The notes beneath the pieces were generated by a model. The model was given only the letters and a program-made list of their open reading frames with translations. It did not search any database and had not been told where the DNA came from. Shown one piece after another: positions 7,000 to 15,279 of a stretch of DNA of 48,548 nt (the first letter of the stretch is position 1; every line of letters starts with the position of its first letter). The DNA lies in contig NZ_JAFCKQ010000059.1 in the NCBI RefSeq assembly GCF_018130215.1, positions 1-48,548 of the forward strand, written 5' to 3'. Both the position numbers and the translations under genes were made by a program. Source of the DNA: Bradyrhizobium jicamae. Its GTDB lineage: Bacteria > Pseudomonadota > Alphaproteobacteria > Rhizobiales > Xanthobacteraceae.

Positions 7000-8466
7000 A
7001 TGAGCGGAATCAATCCCATGCACATCATGCTCGACAACGACACCGATTTCGAAGGCTGGCGCAGGGCCGCGCGGCGGCTGGCGCTCAATGGCGTGACGCC
7101 GTCTGACGTCACATGGACTGTTCGCAGTGACGACGAACCCGGTCCGGCATCCGGCGACCTGCCCGATCCACCGAATGGGACGTTCAACGTCCCAGCCAGC
7201 TTCGTCGAGCTGGCAAGGACTGCGATCCTGCATCGCAAGGATGACCGCTTCGCCCTGCTCTATCGCCTCGTCTGGCGGCTGCGCAGCCATCACGACCTGC
7301 TCGGCGTCACGACCGACCCGGAAGTCGGCGAGGTCCACGCGATGGCACGCGCGGTCTATCGCGACATGGACAGGATGCAGGGGCAGCTCCGCTTCCGCGA
7401 GATCGGCCGCGAGCAGAAGGCGCATTACGTCGCCTGGTTCGAGCCCGAGCATCGCATCGTCGAACACGTCGCGCCTTTCTTCGCCAGCCGCTTCGCCGAC
7501 ATGCCATGGTCGATCCTGACCCCCGACGTGTCAGCGCATTGGGACGGCCACGCGATCTCGATCACGTCAGGCATCGCCAGATCCGAGATGACGGGCGAGG
7601 ACCGGCTCGAGGAAACGTGGCGGCGTCACTACAGCGGCCTGTTCAATCCGGCACGTCTGAAGGTGATGGAGGCGCCGCAGGCCTATTGGAGGAACCTGCC
7701 CGAGGATTCGATCATTAAACCGCTGCTCGAAGACGCGATGCGGATGACGGGCGGCGCCTTCATCGCAAACCAGACGGCCGAACCACGCAAGCCGCGGAAG
7801 CGCGAGAGACTTAGGGACACGCCGATGGTCCGCCGGGAAACCCAAAGGAAAACCCGAGACACACACGACACGATCGCAGCCTTGCGCGAAGAGGCCGCCA
7901 ATTGCCGCGCCTGCCCGCTGTGGAAGGACGCAACGCAGACCGTGTTCGGCGAAGGCCCGCAAAACGCATCGATCATGCTGGTCGGCGAGCAGCCCGGCGA
8001 CAAGGAAGACCTTGCCGGCAAGCCGTTCGTCGGCCCCGCCGGCGAGATGCTCGGTCGCGCGCTTCGGGACGCCGGCATCGACCGCGGCAAGGTCTATGTC
8101 ACCAATGCGGTGAAGCATTTCAAATTCGTGCCGCGCGGCAAGATTCGCCTGCACCAGAAGCCGGGCACGACCGAAATCCGCGCCTGCCGTCCCTGGTATG
8201 AACGCGAACTGGCGGTCATCAAGCCGGAGCTGGTGGTCGCGCTCGGCGCAACCGCAGCCCAGAGCGTGCTCGGAAAGATCATGCCAATCAACAAGAACCG
8301 CGGCCGCCTGATCGATCACGACAACACCAAGGTGCTGGTCACCGTGCATCCATCCTATCTGCTGCGGTTGCCGGACGAGGACGCCAGGGCACTCGAGTAC
8401 CGACATTTTGTCGACGACCTGACAATCGCCGCAACGTTCCTGCGCCGATCAGCCAATGCCGCTTGA
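7000..8466 (+). CDS. DUF4130-UdgX fusion: uracil-DNA binding/glycosylase protein
   Basis: A 488-residue two-domain protein. Residues about 1-265 match the DUF4130/TIGR03915 family (MHIMLDNDTDFEGWR start). Residues about 290-485 are a UdgX-type uracil-DNA glycosylase: motif GEQPGDKEDLAGKPFVG from residue 329, the loop KIRLHQKP with His385, and HPSYLLR from residue 450. In mycobacterial UdgX the corresponding histidine in KRRIH forms a covalent adduct with the abasic sugar after uracil release; His385 is the candidate equivalent. A basic linker (RKPRKRERL) separates the domains. The ATG at 7018 has GAGCGGA upstream and fits the family N-terminus, so it may be the true start. The gene is divergent from imuA and shares its LexA box, consistent with SOS-regulated repair. 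Confidence 0.85.
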   Translation: MSGINPMHIMLDNDTDFEGWRRAARRLALNGVTPSDVTWTVRSDDEPGPASGDLPDPPNGTFNVPASFVELARTAILHRKDDRFALLYRLVWRLRSHHDLLGVTTDPEVGEVHAMARAVYRDMDRMQGQLRFREIGREQKAHYVAWFEPEHRIVEHVAPFFASRFADMPWSILTPDVSAHWDGHAISITSGIARSEMTGEDRLEETWRRHYSGLFNPARLKVMEAPQAYWRNLPEDSIIKPLLEDAMRMTGGAFIANQTAEPRKPRKRERLRDTPMVRRETQRKTRDTHDTIAALREEAANCRACPLWKDATQTVFGEGPQNASIMLVGEQPGDKEDLAGKPFVGPAGEMLGRALRDAGIDRGKVYVTNAVKHFKFVPRGKIRLHQKPGTTEIRACRPWYERELAVIKPELVVALGATAAQSVLGKIMPINKNRGRLIDHDNTKVLVTVHPSYLLRLPDEDARALEYRHFVDDLTIAATFLRRSANAA

Positions 8467-8967
8467 GCGGTCGCGAGTCCAAGGGAACTCCGACGCTCAA
8501 ATCGGTGTAAAACATGCGGAAGCAGTCGACAAAAATCTACAACCTTTAATTGATCCATGATATGGTCGCATGCTCTGCAGGCATTGGGCGTCATGTTCAC
8601 GCCATGACGTACCCTGAGGTCGGCGCGCTGCACGGTTCGACTAGCCCCAGCCGTGCAGCGCGCGGCCTCGATCTGCTGATCCCATCAAATCTCCCGAGAC
8701 TTGCATAGTCCGCAGAGCTGCATTGTCAGTGCGGGTGGCCATGTGCCTGTCACGACGTTGCGCGGCCAATAGTGCCCCCGCGCGCGGCAGGCGAGGTCGC
8801 CCGGCCGCCTTGAAGCCTGGTGCATCGAAACCTCATCGCAGGCTGCGCCCTGCATTGCACCAAAACAGGCTCCGCCTTCCACCACTATCGGCGGCCTCCG
8901 CGGGCGAATTTCAATTGCCTGTCATATGCATCGATCAAAATCGGGGCCATTGGGACAGGAGATTACA
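8467..8967. other. Intergenic region upstream of the phosphate permease, with two hairpins
   Basis: No convincing gene is seen in these 501 bases. Two inverted repeats stand out: CGTCATG (8589-8595) with CATGACG (8603-8609), and a perfect 13-bp stem GCGCGCTGCACGG (8623-8635) with its complement at 8651-8663 around a 15-base loop. Neither is followed by a T run. Near the downstream gene, CTGTCAT at 8919-8925 is one half-site of a PhoB box, but the second half-site 11 bp on is poor. Short open frames here lack family resemblance and were not annotated. Confidence 0.55.
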
Positions 8968-10590
8968 ATGAGCGATGTTGCGTTACCCGGCTCGATCGAG
9001 CCCGCCCTGAAAAAAGGCCCGGATCTCGACAAGGGCTTCCACCCGATGACGGGTATTATCTACATGGGCGTGGTCGCGGCCGCCCTGCTGTTCGTCGCTT
9101 ACAGCATTTATGCCGACGTCGACGCCACCGGTGCGCGGGTCACGTCGTTCCTGCCCTACATCCTGCTCTTCGTCGCCCTGCTGATCGCGCTCGGCTTCGA
9201 GTTCGTCAACGGCTTCCACGACACCGCCAATGCGGTGGCGACCGTGATCTATACCCGCTCGCTGCCGGCGCATGTCGCCGTGGTCTGGTCGGGCATGTTC
9301 AACCTGTTCGGCGTGCTGCTCTCCACGGGCGCCGTCGCGTTCGGCATCGTCTCGCTGCTTCCGGTCGAGCTGATCCTGCAGGTCGGCTCGAGCGCCGGTT
9401 TTGCGATGGTGTTCGCGCTGCTGATCGCCGCCATCATCTGGAACCTCGGCACCTGGTGGCTGGGCCTGCCGGCCTCGAGCTCGCACACCCTGATCGGTTC
9501 GATCATGGGCGTCGGCATCACCAACGCCCTGCTGCGCGGCCGCGACGGCACCTCGGGCGTGGACTGGTCGCAGGCTGGCAATATCGCCAAGGCGCTGCTG
9601 TTGTCGCCGCTGTTCGGCTTCGTGCTCGCGGCGGGCCTGCTCTACATCCTGAAGGCCGTGCTGGCACGCGCGACGCCCGCTCTGTTCGGCGAGCCGGTCG
9701 GCGACCAGCCGCCGCCGTGGTGGATCCGGGGCATCCTGATCCTGACCTGCACGCTGGTCAGCTTCTTCCACGGCTCCAATGACGGCCAGAAGGGCATGGG
9801 CCTGATCATGCTGATCCTGATCGGCACCGTGCCGACCGCCTATGCGCTGAACCGCGCCCTGCCGGCGAGCCAGACCGAGCAGTTCGCGAGCTATTCGACC
9901 GCGGCCAGCAAGGTGATCGAAGCCAAGGCAGCCGGTTACAACGTGATCGGCAACCCGCGCCCGGCCGTGACCAACTATGTCGCGCAGCATCAGATCAACG
10001 AAGGCACCTATCCGTCACTCGCGGTGCTGGTGCGCGATATCGGCAAACAGGTCTCCGAGTACGGATCGATTGCCAAGTTCCCGGCGGACCAGGTCGGCAA
10101 CACCCGTAACGACATGTACCTGGTCTCCGAGGCGATCCGCTTCCTGATGAAGGACAAGGAAGCCGAGCTCTCGGCCACCGACGTCGCAACGCTGAACCAG
10201 TACAAGGGCTCGCTCGATGCCGCGACGAAGTTCATCCCGAGCTGGGTCAAGTTCGCCGTCGCCATCGCGCTCGGCCTCGGCACCATGGTCGGCTGGAAGC
10301 GCATCGTCGTCACCGTCGGCGAGAAGATCGGCAAGACCCACCTGACCTACGCGCAAGGCGCCTGCGCGGAGATCACTGCGGCCGCGACGATCGCAGCCGC
10401 CGACGGCTACGGCCTGCCGGTCTCGACCACGCACGTGCTCTCGTCAGGCATCGCCGGCACCATGGCCGCCAACGGATCCGGCCTGCAATGGGCGACGATC
10501 CGCAACATCGCGATGGCCTGGGTGCTGACCCTGCCGGCCGCGATGATCCTCTCCGGCGTGCTGTACTTGCTGTTCTACCACATCTTCTGA
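8968..10590 (+). CDS. Inorganic phosphate transporter, PiT family
   Basis: A 540-residue inner-membrane permease of the PiT family, low-affinity metal-phosphate:proton symporters. The two family signature repeats are visible: GFEFVNGFHDTANAVAT in the N-terminal half with GLPASSSHTLIGSI after it, and CAEITAAATIAAADGYGLPVSTTHV in the C-terminal half; FFHGSNDGQKGMG precedes a roughly 130-residue hydrophilic central loop. The ATG at 8968 has ACAGGAG seven bases upstream and is preferred to an in-frame codon 14 positions earlier. The gene stands alone: no phoU-like partner is adjacent. A strong palindrome after the stop probably ends the transcript. Confidence 0.9.
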   Translation: MSDVALPGSIEPALKKGPDLDKGFHPMTGIIYMGVVAAALLFVAYSIYADVDATGARVTSFLPYILLFVALLIALGFEFVNGFHDTANAVATVIYTRSLPAHVAVVWSGMFNLFGVLLSTGAVAFGIVSLLPVELILQVGSSAGFAMVFALLIAAIIWNLGTWWLGLPASSSHTLIGSIMGVGITNALLRGRDGTSGVDWSQAGNIAKALLLSPLFGFVLAAGLLYILKAVLARATPALFGEPVGDQPPPWWIRGILILTCTLVSFFHGSNDGQKGMGLIMLILIGTVPTAYALNRALPASQTEQFASYSTAASKVIEAKAAGYNVIGNPRPAVTNYVAQHQINEGTYPSLAVLVRDIGKQVSEYGSIAKFPADQVGNTRNDMYLVSEAIRFLMKDKEAELSATDVATLNQYKGSLDAATKFIPSWVKFAVAIALGLGTMVGWKRIVVTVGEKIGKTHLTYAQGACAEITAAATIAAADGYGLPVSTTHVLSSGIAGTMAANGSGLQWATIRNIAMAWVLTLPAAMILSGVLYLLFYHIF

Positions 10591-10622
10591 CTGCCAACGC
10601 TTTCGGCGCACCGACGCGTCGA

Positions 10623-10652
10623 AGAAGGCCCGCACCATGGTGCGGGCCTTCT
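10623..10652. terminator. Bidirectional terminator palindrome between the PiT and LysR genes
   Basis: A perfect 30-base palindrome: AGAAGGCCCGCACC, then the central AT-rich turn, then the exact complement, ending TTCT. It lies between two convergent genes (stops at 10590 and 10657), 32 bases past the first and immediately after the second, so it can form the same hairpin in both transcripts. Confidence 0.8.
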
Positions 10653-10656
10653 GCGT

Positions 10657-11568
10657 CTAGGCGGCCGCGCAGCTCCTCGCCACTTCGGCGATGAGGCCGC
10701 GGGCCCATTTGTGCAGGCCGGATTTGGCGGTCCGCCCGCTCCAGTACATGTCGATCGAGATCGGGACGCGGAACGGCAACGGCGCGATGTGCAGGCGGCC
10801 GCGCATGCTGCGAGCCAGATGGTATGGAATGGTCGCGACCAGAGGCGTGTCCGATATCACCTGCTCCAGGCTGTCGTGGTTCGGCAGCGTCACCATCGGC
10901 GCGATCGCGATGCCCCTCGCCTTGAGCACATCGAGATAGAGCGGCTGCCACTCCCCGCTATGGGTGACGAAGACATGTTCGGCCTCGGCGTAGGCCGAAA
11001 GCGTGATCCGGCCGCGCGCGAGCGGATTGGCCGGATCCATCACGCAAACATAATGGTCGGTGAGGATGTGGCGCCGAAAGAAGCCTTCGCCGACGATCCC
11101 GACCGGTCCGAGGACGATGTCGCACTGGTTCTGCTTGAGGTGGACATTGCCGTGTCCCGCCGCATCGAGCAGCACCAGACGGACCTGCGGCGCACCGGCG
11201 CGCAAAAGCGCGCTGAACCGCGGGATCAGCGTCTTGCGTTCGTGGTGGTTGCAGGAGATTGTGACCGCGCCCTGCGCCGTCGCAGGATCGAACACGATCG
11301 GCGAAGCGAGCCCCTCGATCTCTCCGATCGTGTCCCGCGCCCATGCCACCATCGCCGCGCAGCGCTCGGTGGCGCTGACGCCATTGCCCTTGCGAACGAA
11401 CAGCGGGTCTTGCATGACGCCGCGTAGCCGCTCCACGGCATAGCTGATGGTCGACTGGTTGACGTCGAGCCGCTTGGCGGCGGCGGAGAACGACTTGAGG
11501 TCGTAGACCAGAACCAGCGTGCGCAGCGTACCCATGTCGATCGCATCGACCGCAGAATGGACCGTCAT
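10657..11568 (-). CDS. LysR family transcriptional regulator
   Basis: A 303-residue LysR-type regulator. The N-terminal winged helix-turn-helix is clear: LRTLVLVYDLKSFSAAAKRL then DVNQSTISYAVERLR and DPLFVRKGNGVSATER at about residues 15-70. The rest is the periplasmic-binding-protein-like effector domain, with HHERKTLIPRFSALLR and DIVLGPVG typical of the NodD/LeuO-like branch. The ATG at 11568 has AGGAG seven bases upstream; an adjacent GTG at 11571 is less likely. It is divergent from the cytochrome P450 gene, the usual arrangement for a LysR regulator and its target, so P450 control is a reasonable inference. The effector is unknown. Confidence 0.87.
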   Translation of the reverse strand: MTVHSAVDAIDMGTLRTLVLVYDLKSFSAAAKRLDVNQSTISYAVERLRGVMQDPLFVRKGNGVSATERCAAMVAWARDTIGEIEGLASPIVFDPATAQGAVTISCNHHERKTLIPRFSALLRAGAPQVRLVLLDAAGHGNVHLKQNQCDIVLGPVGIVGEGFFRRHILTDHYVCVMDPANPLARGRITLSAYAEAEHVFVTHSGEWQPLYLDVLKARGIAIAPMVTLPNHDSLEQVISDTPLVATIPYHLARSMRGRLHIAPLPFRVPISIDMYWSGRTAKSGLHKWARGLIAEVARSCAAA

Positions 11569-11593
11569 CACCCCGCTCCTACATTGACCGGCC

Positions 11594-11690
11594 AGAGCGC
11601 TTTCGAGCGAAGCGGATACCGGTTCGCGTGAAGAAAACGCGTCAAGACAAACATCCAGGGCTTCGTTCCGATTCCATCGGAACGGAAACA
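11594..11690. repeat. Dispersed Bradyrhizobium-type palindromic repeat, copy 1
   Basis: This stretch begins AGAGCGCTTTCGAGCG, continues through GCGTGAAGAAAACGCGTCAA and ends in the near-perfect inverted repeat GTTCCGATTCCATCGGAAC at 11665-11683. A second copy lies at 31770-31863 with the same order of blocks (AGAGCGTTTTCGAGCG, GACGCGTCAA, GATTCCGTCGGAAC), and a partial one near 26121-26170. It fills much of the divergent LysR-P450 spacer, so regulatory sites are probably confined to its flanks. Confidence 0.8.
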
Positions 11691-11806
11691 GCTCCGGCAG
11701 CCTATCACATGGTCATGCAGGATTTCGATGACCAAAATCCAATCCATCGAATTGAGCGGGCAATGCCTTCCGGCTAGCCTTTGCAAAAAACACCCCGGGA
11801 GGACCA

Positions 11807-12988
11807 ATGACCCGCGCCGTGCCCATCGTCGCAGATATCGCCTACCACGACCTGCTCGACGATCCCTATCCGATCTTCCGCCGCCTGCGCGCAACGGCAC
11901 CCGCCGTCTACGTCGAAGCGGCGAAGCTGACGCTGGTGACGCGCTTTGCGGACATCGCGGCCATCGAGCGCGATCCCGCGAGCTATTCGGCCGACAATCC
12001 AACGTCCCTCGTCAACAAGGTGATGGGACCGACCTTCATGCGCAAGGACGGCGCCGAACACACGATCGGTCGCAAGGCGATCGAGCCGTCGTTCCGGCCG
12101 GCCACGATCAAGGACCACTGGGCGCCGAAATTCACCGTGATCTGCGAGCGGCTGGTCCGCGATCTCGCCGAGGCCGGCGAAGCCGACCTGTTCACGGCGC
12201 TCGCCGCGCCAATGGCCTCCCTCGCCCTGATGGAGATGATCGGCTTCGAGCCGATGCCATGGCAGCGGCTTGCCGAATGGTCGCAGGCGCTGATCGACGG
12301 TGCCGGCAATTACGCTGGCGATCCCGAAGTCGAGCGAAAAGCGATGCAGGCGGGCGCGGATGTCGACGCCGCGATCGAGGCGGTGCTCGATCGTCATCGC
12401 GAGAGTCCCAATCCCACGATCCTGTCCTCGATGGTCAATGCCGACCCGCCGATGCCGATCGAGGCCATCAGGGCCAACATCAAGGTGATCATCGGCGGCG
12501 GGCTGAACGAGCCGCGCGATGCGATCCTCACCCTCGTGCTCGGCCTGCTCGCGAACCCTGCGCAGAAGCAGAACGTTCTGGCGCAGCCGGAACTATGGCC
12601 GGCCGCGCTCGAGGAAGCAGTGCGCTGGATCTCGCCGATCGGCATGTATCCACGCCGCGCGACCCGCACGGTTGAACTGTCCGGCGTGACGTTGCCGCAG
12701 GACCTTCAGATCGGGCTCTGCGTCGGCGCGGCGAACCGCGACGACCAACGCTTTCCCGACCCGGACAGCTTTGACATCTCGCGGCCGAAGCAATCGCACC
12801 TCGCCTTCGGCGCCGGTCCGCATTTCTGCGCCGGCACCTGGGTGTCGCGGCTGACCGTCGGCAGGATCGTGGGACCGATGCTGTTCGAACGCCTGCGCAA
12901 TCTGCGCCTCCGCGACGAGGCCCCGCCAATCGTGCGCGGCTGGGTGTTCCGCGGCCCGGTATCGCTGCCGGTCAGGTGGGATGCGTGA
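11807..12988 (+). CDS. Cytochrome P450 with atypical I-helix motif
   Basis: A 393-residue soluble bacterial cytochrome P450 that would use heme and external electron donors to oxygenate a small organic substrate. The heme-binding loop FGAGPHFCAGTW carries the thiolate ligand Cys341; the K-helix ExxR motif is EEAVR near residues 268-272. The I-helix reads IIGGGLNEPRDAIL near residues 225-238: the acid-threonine pair of the usual AGxDT is replaced by Asn-Glu-Pro-Arg, a variant found in a subset of bacterial P450s. The substrate is unknown. No ferredoxin or reductase gene is adjacent. The gene is divergent from a LysR regulator and convergent with the amidohydrolase gene 23 bases on. Confidence 0.88.
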   Translation: MTRAVPIVADIAYHDLLDDPYPIFRRLRATAPAVYVEAAKLTLVTRFADIAAIERDPASYSADNPTSLVNKVMGPTFMRKDGAEHTIGRKAIEPSFRPATIKDHWAPKFTVICERLVRDLAEAGEADLFTALAAPMASLALMEMIGFEPMPWQRLAEWSQALIDGAGNYAGDPEVERKAMQAGADVDAAIEAVLDRHRESPNPTILSSMVNADPPMPIEAIRANIKVIIGGGLNEPRDAILTLVLGLLANPAQKQNVLAQPELWPAALEEAVRWISPIGMYPRRATRTVELSGVTLPQDLQIGLCVGAANRDDQRFPDPDSFDISRPKQSHLAFGAGPHFCAGTWVSRLTVGRIVGPMLFERLRNLRLRDEAPPIVRGWVFRGPVSLPVRWDA

Positions 12989-13011
12989 AGAGAGCGTGAC
13001 GCGCTACATCC

Positions 13012-14184
13012 TCATGCGGCCAGCGCGCTCTCCACGATCTTCACGAAATACGAGGTACCGTAGACGATCGCATCGTCGTTGAAATTATAGGCGGGGTGAT
13101 GCAGGCCCGCGCTGTCGCCATTGCCGCAGAAGATGAAGGCGCCGGGCCGCGACTCCAGCATGTAGGAAAAATCCTCGCCGCCCATCAGCGGCGGCATCTC
13201 ATGCACATTGCCCTCGCCCGCGACCTCCCGGGCGATGCGGCTGGCGAATTCGGTCTGCGAACGGTGGTTGACGGTGACGGGATAGCCGCGCTTGTAGTTG
13301 AGATCGATCCTGGCGCCAGTCAGCTGGGCGACGCCCTTGACCACCTCCCCGATGCGCTTCTCCACCAGCTGCCTGACTTCCGGGGTCAGGGTGCGGACCG
13401 TGCCGCGCAACTCCGCGGTCTGCGGGATCACGTTGCGGGCGTTGCCGGCATGGAATTCGCAGATCGAGATCACGGCGGAATCGAGCGGATCGACGCTGCG
13501 CGACACCACCGACTGCAAGGCCGTGATGAGCTGCGCGCCGACCATCACGGAATCGATGCATTTGTGTGGACGCGCGGCGTGGCCGCCGAGCCCTTCGATC
13601 GAGATGTTGACCTCGTCGGTCGACGCCATGATCGGACCCGGACGGATCGCGAACGATCCGATCGGAATGCCCGGGCCGTTATGCATGCCGTAGACCTGCT
13701 CGATGCCGAAGCGGTCCATCAGCCCGTCCTTGATCATCGCCGCCGCACCCGCGCCGCCTTCTTCGGCCGGCTGGAAGATCACCACCGCCGTGCCGGCGAA
13801 ATTGCGGGTCTCGGCGAGATAGCGCGCGGCACCGAGCAGCATCGCGGTGTGGCCGTCATGGCCGCAGGCATGCATCTTGCCGGGCGTCTTGGAGGCGTAC
13901 GGCAGATTGGTCTCTTCCTGGATCGGCAGCGCGTCCATGTCGGCGCGCAAGCCGATCACCTTGAGGTCACCGCCATTGGCCGGCCTGTTGCCCTTGATCA
14001 CGCCGACCACCCCGGTCTGGCCGAGACCGGTCACCACCTCGTCGCAGCCGAACTCCTTCAGCCGATCGGCCACGAATGATGCGGTGCGGTGCACGTCATA
14101 GAGCAGCTCGGGGTTTTCGTGGATGTTGCGGCGCCAGGCCTGGATATCGGGTTGCAGATCGGCGACGCGATTGACGATGGGCAT
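13012..14184 (-). CDS. M20 family amidohydrolase (HipO-like)
   Basis: A 390-residue metallopeptidase-fold hydrolase of the M20D group, which cleaves N-acyl or amide bonds of amino-acid conjugates (hippurate hydrolase, N-acetyl-L-amino acid and indole-acetyl-amino acid hydrolases). Metal-site motifs are in order: GLRADMDALP, HACGHDGHTAML, FQPAEEGGAG, then the dimerisation domain with GLGGHAARPH, and GGEDFSYML near the C-terminus. No signal peptide is seen, so it is cytoplasmic. The ATG at 14184 gives the family N-terminus (MPIVNRVADLQPDIQ); longer in-frame extension is not homologous. The substrate cannot be told from sequence. Confidence 0.88.
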   Translation of the reverse strand: MPIVNRVADLQPDIQAWRRNIHENPELLYDVHRTASFVADRLKEFGCDEVVTGLGQTGVVGVIKGNRPANGGDLKVIGLRADMDALPIQEETNLPYASKTPGKMHACGHDGHTAMLLGAARYLAETRNFAGTAVVIFQPAEEGGAGAAAMIKDGLMDRFGIEQVYGMHNGPGIPIGSFAIRPGPIMASTDEVNISIEGLGGHAARPHKCIDSVMVGAQLITALQSVVSRSVDPLDSAVISICEFHAGNARNVIPQTAELRGTVRTLTPEVRQLVEKRIGEVVKGVAQLTGARIDLNYKRGYPVTVNHRSQTEFASRIAREVAGEGNVHEMPPLMGGEDFSYMLESRPGAFIFCGNGDSAGLHHPAYNFNDDAIVYGTSYFVKIVESALAA

Positions 14185-14397
14185 AGGAGTTCTGGCCTCA
14201 GGGGGTTGGATTTCCGAAACTTGTCTAGCATGCAAGGGGCACTCCACCCAACAGGCGCGGCATGTCCCAGGCTCGCAGCGGCGGGCTGCAAACGCAGGGC
14301 GAGGCGGCCGGAAGTTATCGAAAGCGCCGGGTCGTGTGGTCGAGCATGCCCACATGACAGGCTTGCCGCGGCGCGACCGGGCATCCATGATCACCAG

Positions 14398-14859
14398 ATG
14401 GAACAGAATCGCTCGGACTTCCTTCTGGTTGAACTCGCGCTCACCCAACTCGCCGCCTGGTCGGACATACTGCCTGCCGAGTGCCGCGTTTTGGGAGCCA
14501 ACCTGTTCGCGGACGTGTTTTTGGCGGATGGGGCAGGCGCGGTTTACATGCTGGAAGTGTCGACGGGCTCGATTGCAAGGATCGCCGCCTCAGAGGAGGA
14601 GTTCCGCCAGGGTTGCGTTGACGATGCAAATGGTTGGCTGCTGCGTCCTTTGGTCGATCGGTGCCGCGCGGCTGGACTGAACCTTGGCGCCTCCCAATGC
14701 TACGCCTACACGACGCTTCCCCTGTTTGGCGGCAAGTACGAGGTCGACAACATCTGGATGTGCTCCTGGCGAGACTGGATCAGCTTTACGGGCTCGGTCT
14801 ACGAGCAGACCAAGGACTTGCCCGACGGGGCCACCATCAAGATCAACGTGGTCGATTGA
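14398..14859 (+). CDS. DUF1851 (Tdi1 C-terminal) immunity-like protein
   Basis: A 153-residue cytoplasmic protein. The segments GANLFADVFLADGAGAVY, the tryptophan-leucine pair in ANGWLLRPLVDR, LFGGKYEVDN and the C-terminal EQTKDLPDGATIKIN match the DUF1851 family, the C-terminal domain of Tdi1, immunity protein to the type VI secretion DNase effector Tde1. No effector, Rhs/VgrG or other T6SS gene is adjacent, so it would be an orphan immunity gene or a housekeeping relative. The ATG at 14398 was chosen because upstream frame has no homology. The about 213 bases before it are divergent from the amidohydrolase gene and hold no recognisable element. Confidence 0.7.
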   Translation: MEQNRSDFLLVELALTQLAAWSDILPAECRVLGANLFADVFLADGAGAVYMLEVSTGSIARIAASEEEFRQGCVDDANGWLLRPLVDRCRAAGLNLGASQCYAYTTLPLFGGKYEVDNIWMCSWRDWISFTGSVYEQTKDLPDGATIKINVVD

Positions 14860-15081
14860 GGCTGCGGTTCGACGCCGGAGTTTTTCCGCGGAGCGCGAAG
14901 GCGAGCTGGCAGGAGTGGGGGAACGAACCCCGCTTGGCCTCGCGTGGGGAACTTTCACGAACGCAGCCCTCGCTTGAGGTGGCCCGCCGCCCCTCGAAAC
15001 CTGAAGCTTTCGTAACCATTCGGATTTGCGAGGAACCTTCGCGAATGGGGCAGGTTTTCACTGCAAACCAGAGGCCTCGCC

Positions 15082-15279
15082 ATGCGCAGCATCCGCTGGC
15101 TCGCCATCGTCCCGTTCCTCGCTCTCCTGGTCGGCCCGTTCTTCGTCAACGAGGCGACCCCGCTGATCTTCGGCCTGCCTGTCCTGCTCGCATGGATCGT
15201 GGCGTGGATCCTGATTTCGTCCCTGATCATGGCCGCCATCTACGCGAGTGATCCGGCCAACCGCGAGGACGAGCCATGA
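15082..15279 (+). CDS. DUF3311 small membrane protein, symporter partner
   Basis: A 65-residue protein with two membrane helices (about residues 5-22 and 30-54) and a charged C-terminus (SDPANREDEP). This is a DUF3311 protein, which almost always precedes a sodium:solute symporter of the MctP type. Its stop overlaps the symporter ATG in an ATGA (15276-15279), implying coupled translation and probably a stabilising subunit role. It is often missed because of its size. Confidence 0.85.
   Translation: MRSIRWLAIVPFLALLVGPFFVNEATPLIFGLPVLLAWIVAWILISSLIMAAIYASDPANREDEP

Noticed and set aside
8919..8936. PhoB box upstream of the phosphate permease
   Set aside because: Only one good half-site (CTGTCAT); the second repeat at 11-bp spacing matches poorly, and PiT permeases are often not PhoB-activated.
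8685..8971. Short open frames on both strands in the spacer before the phosphate permease
   Set aside because: No ribosome sites, no family resemblance and mutual overlap; regarded as non-coding.
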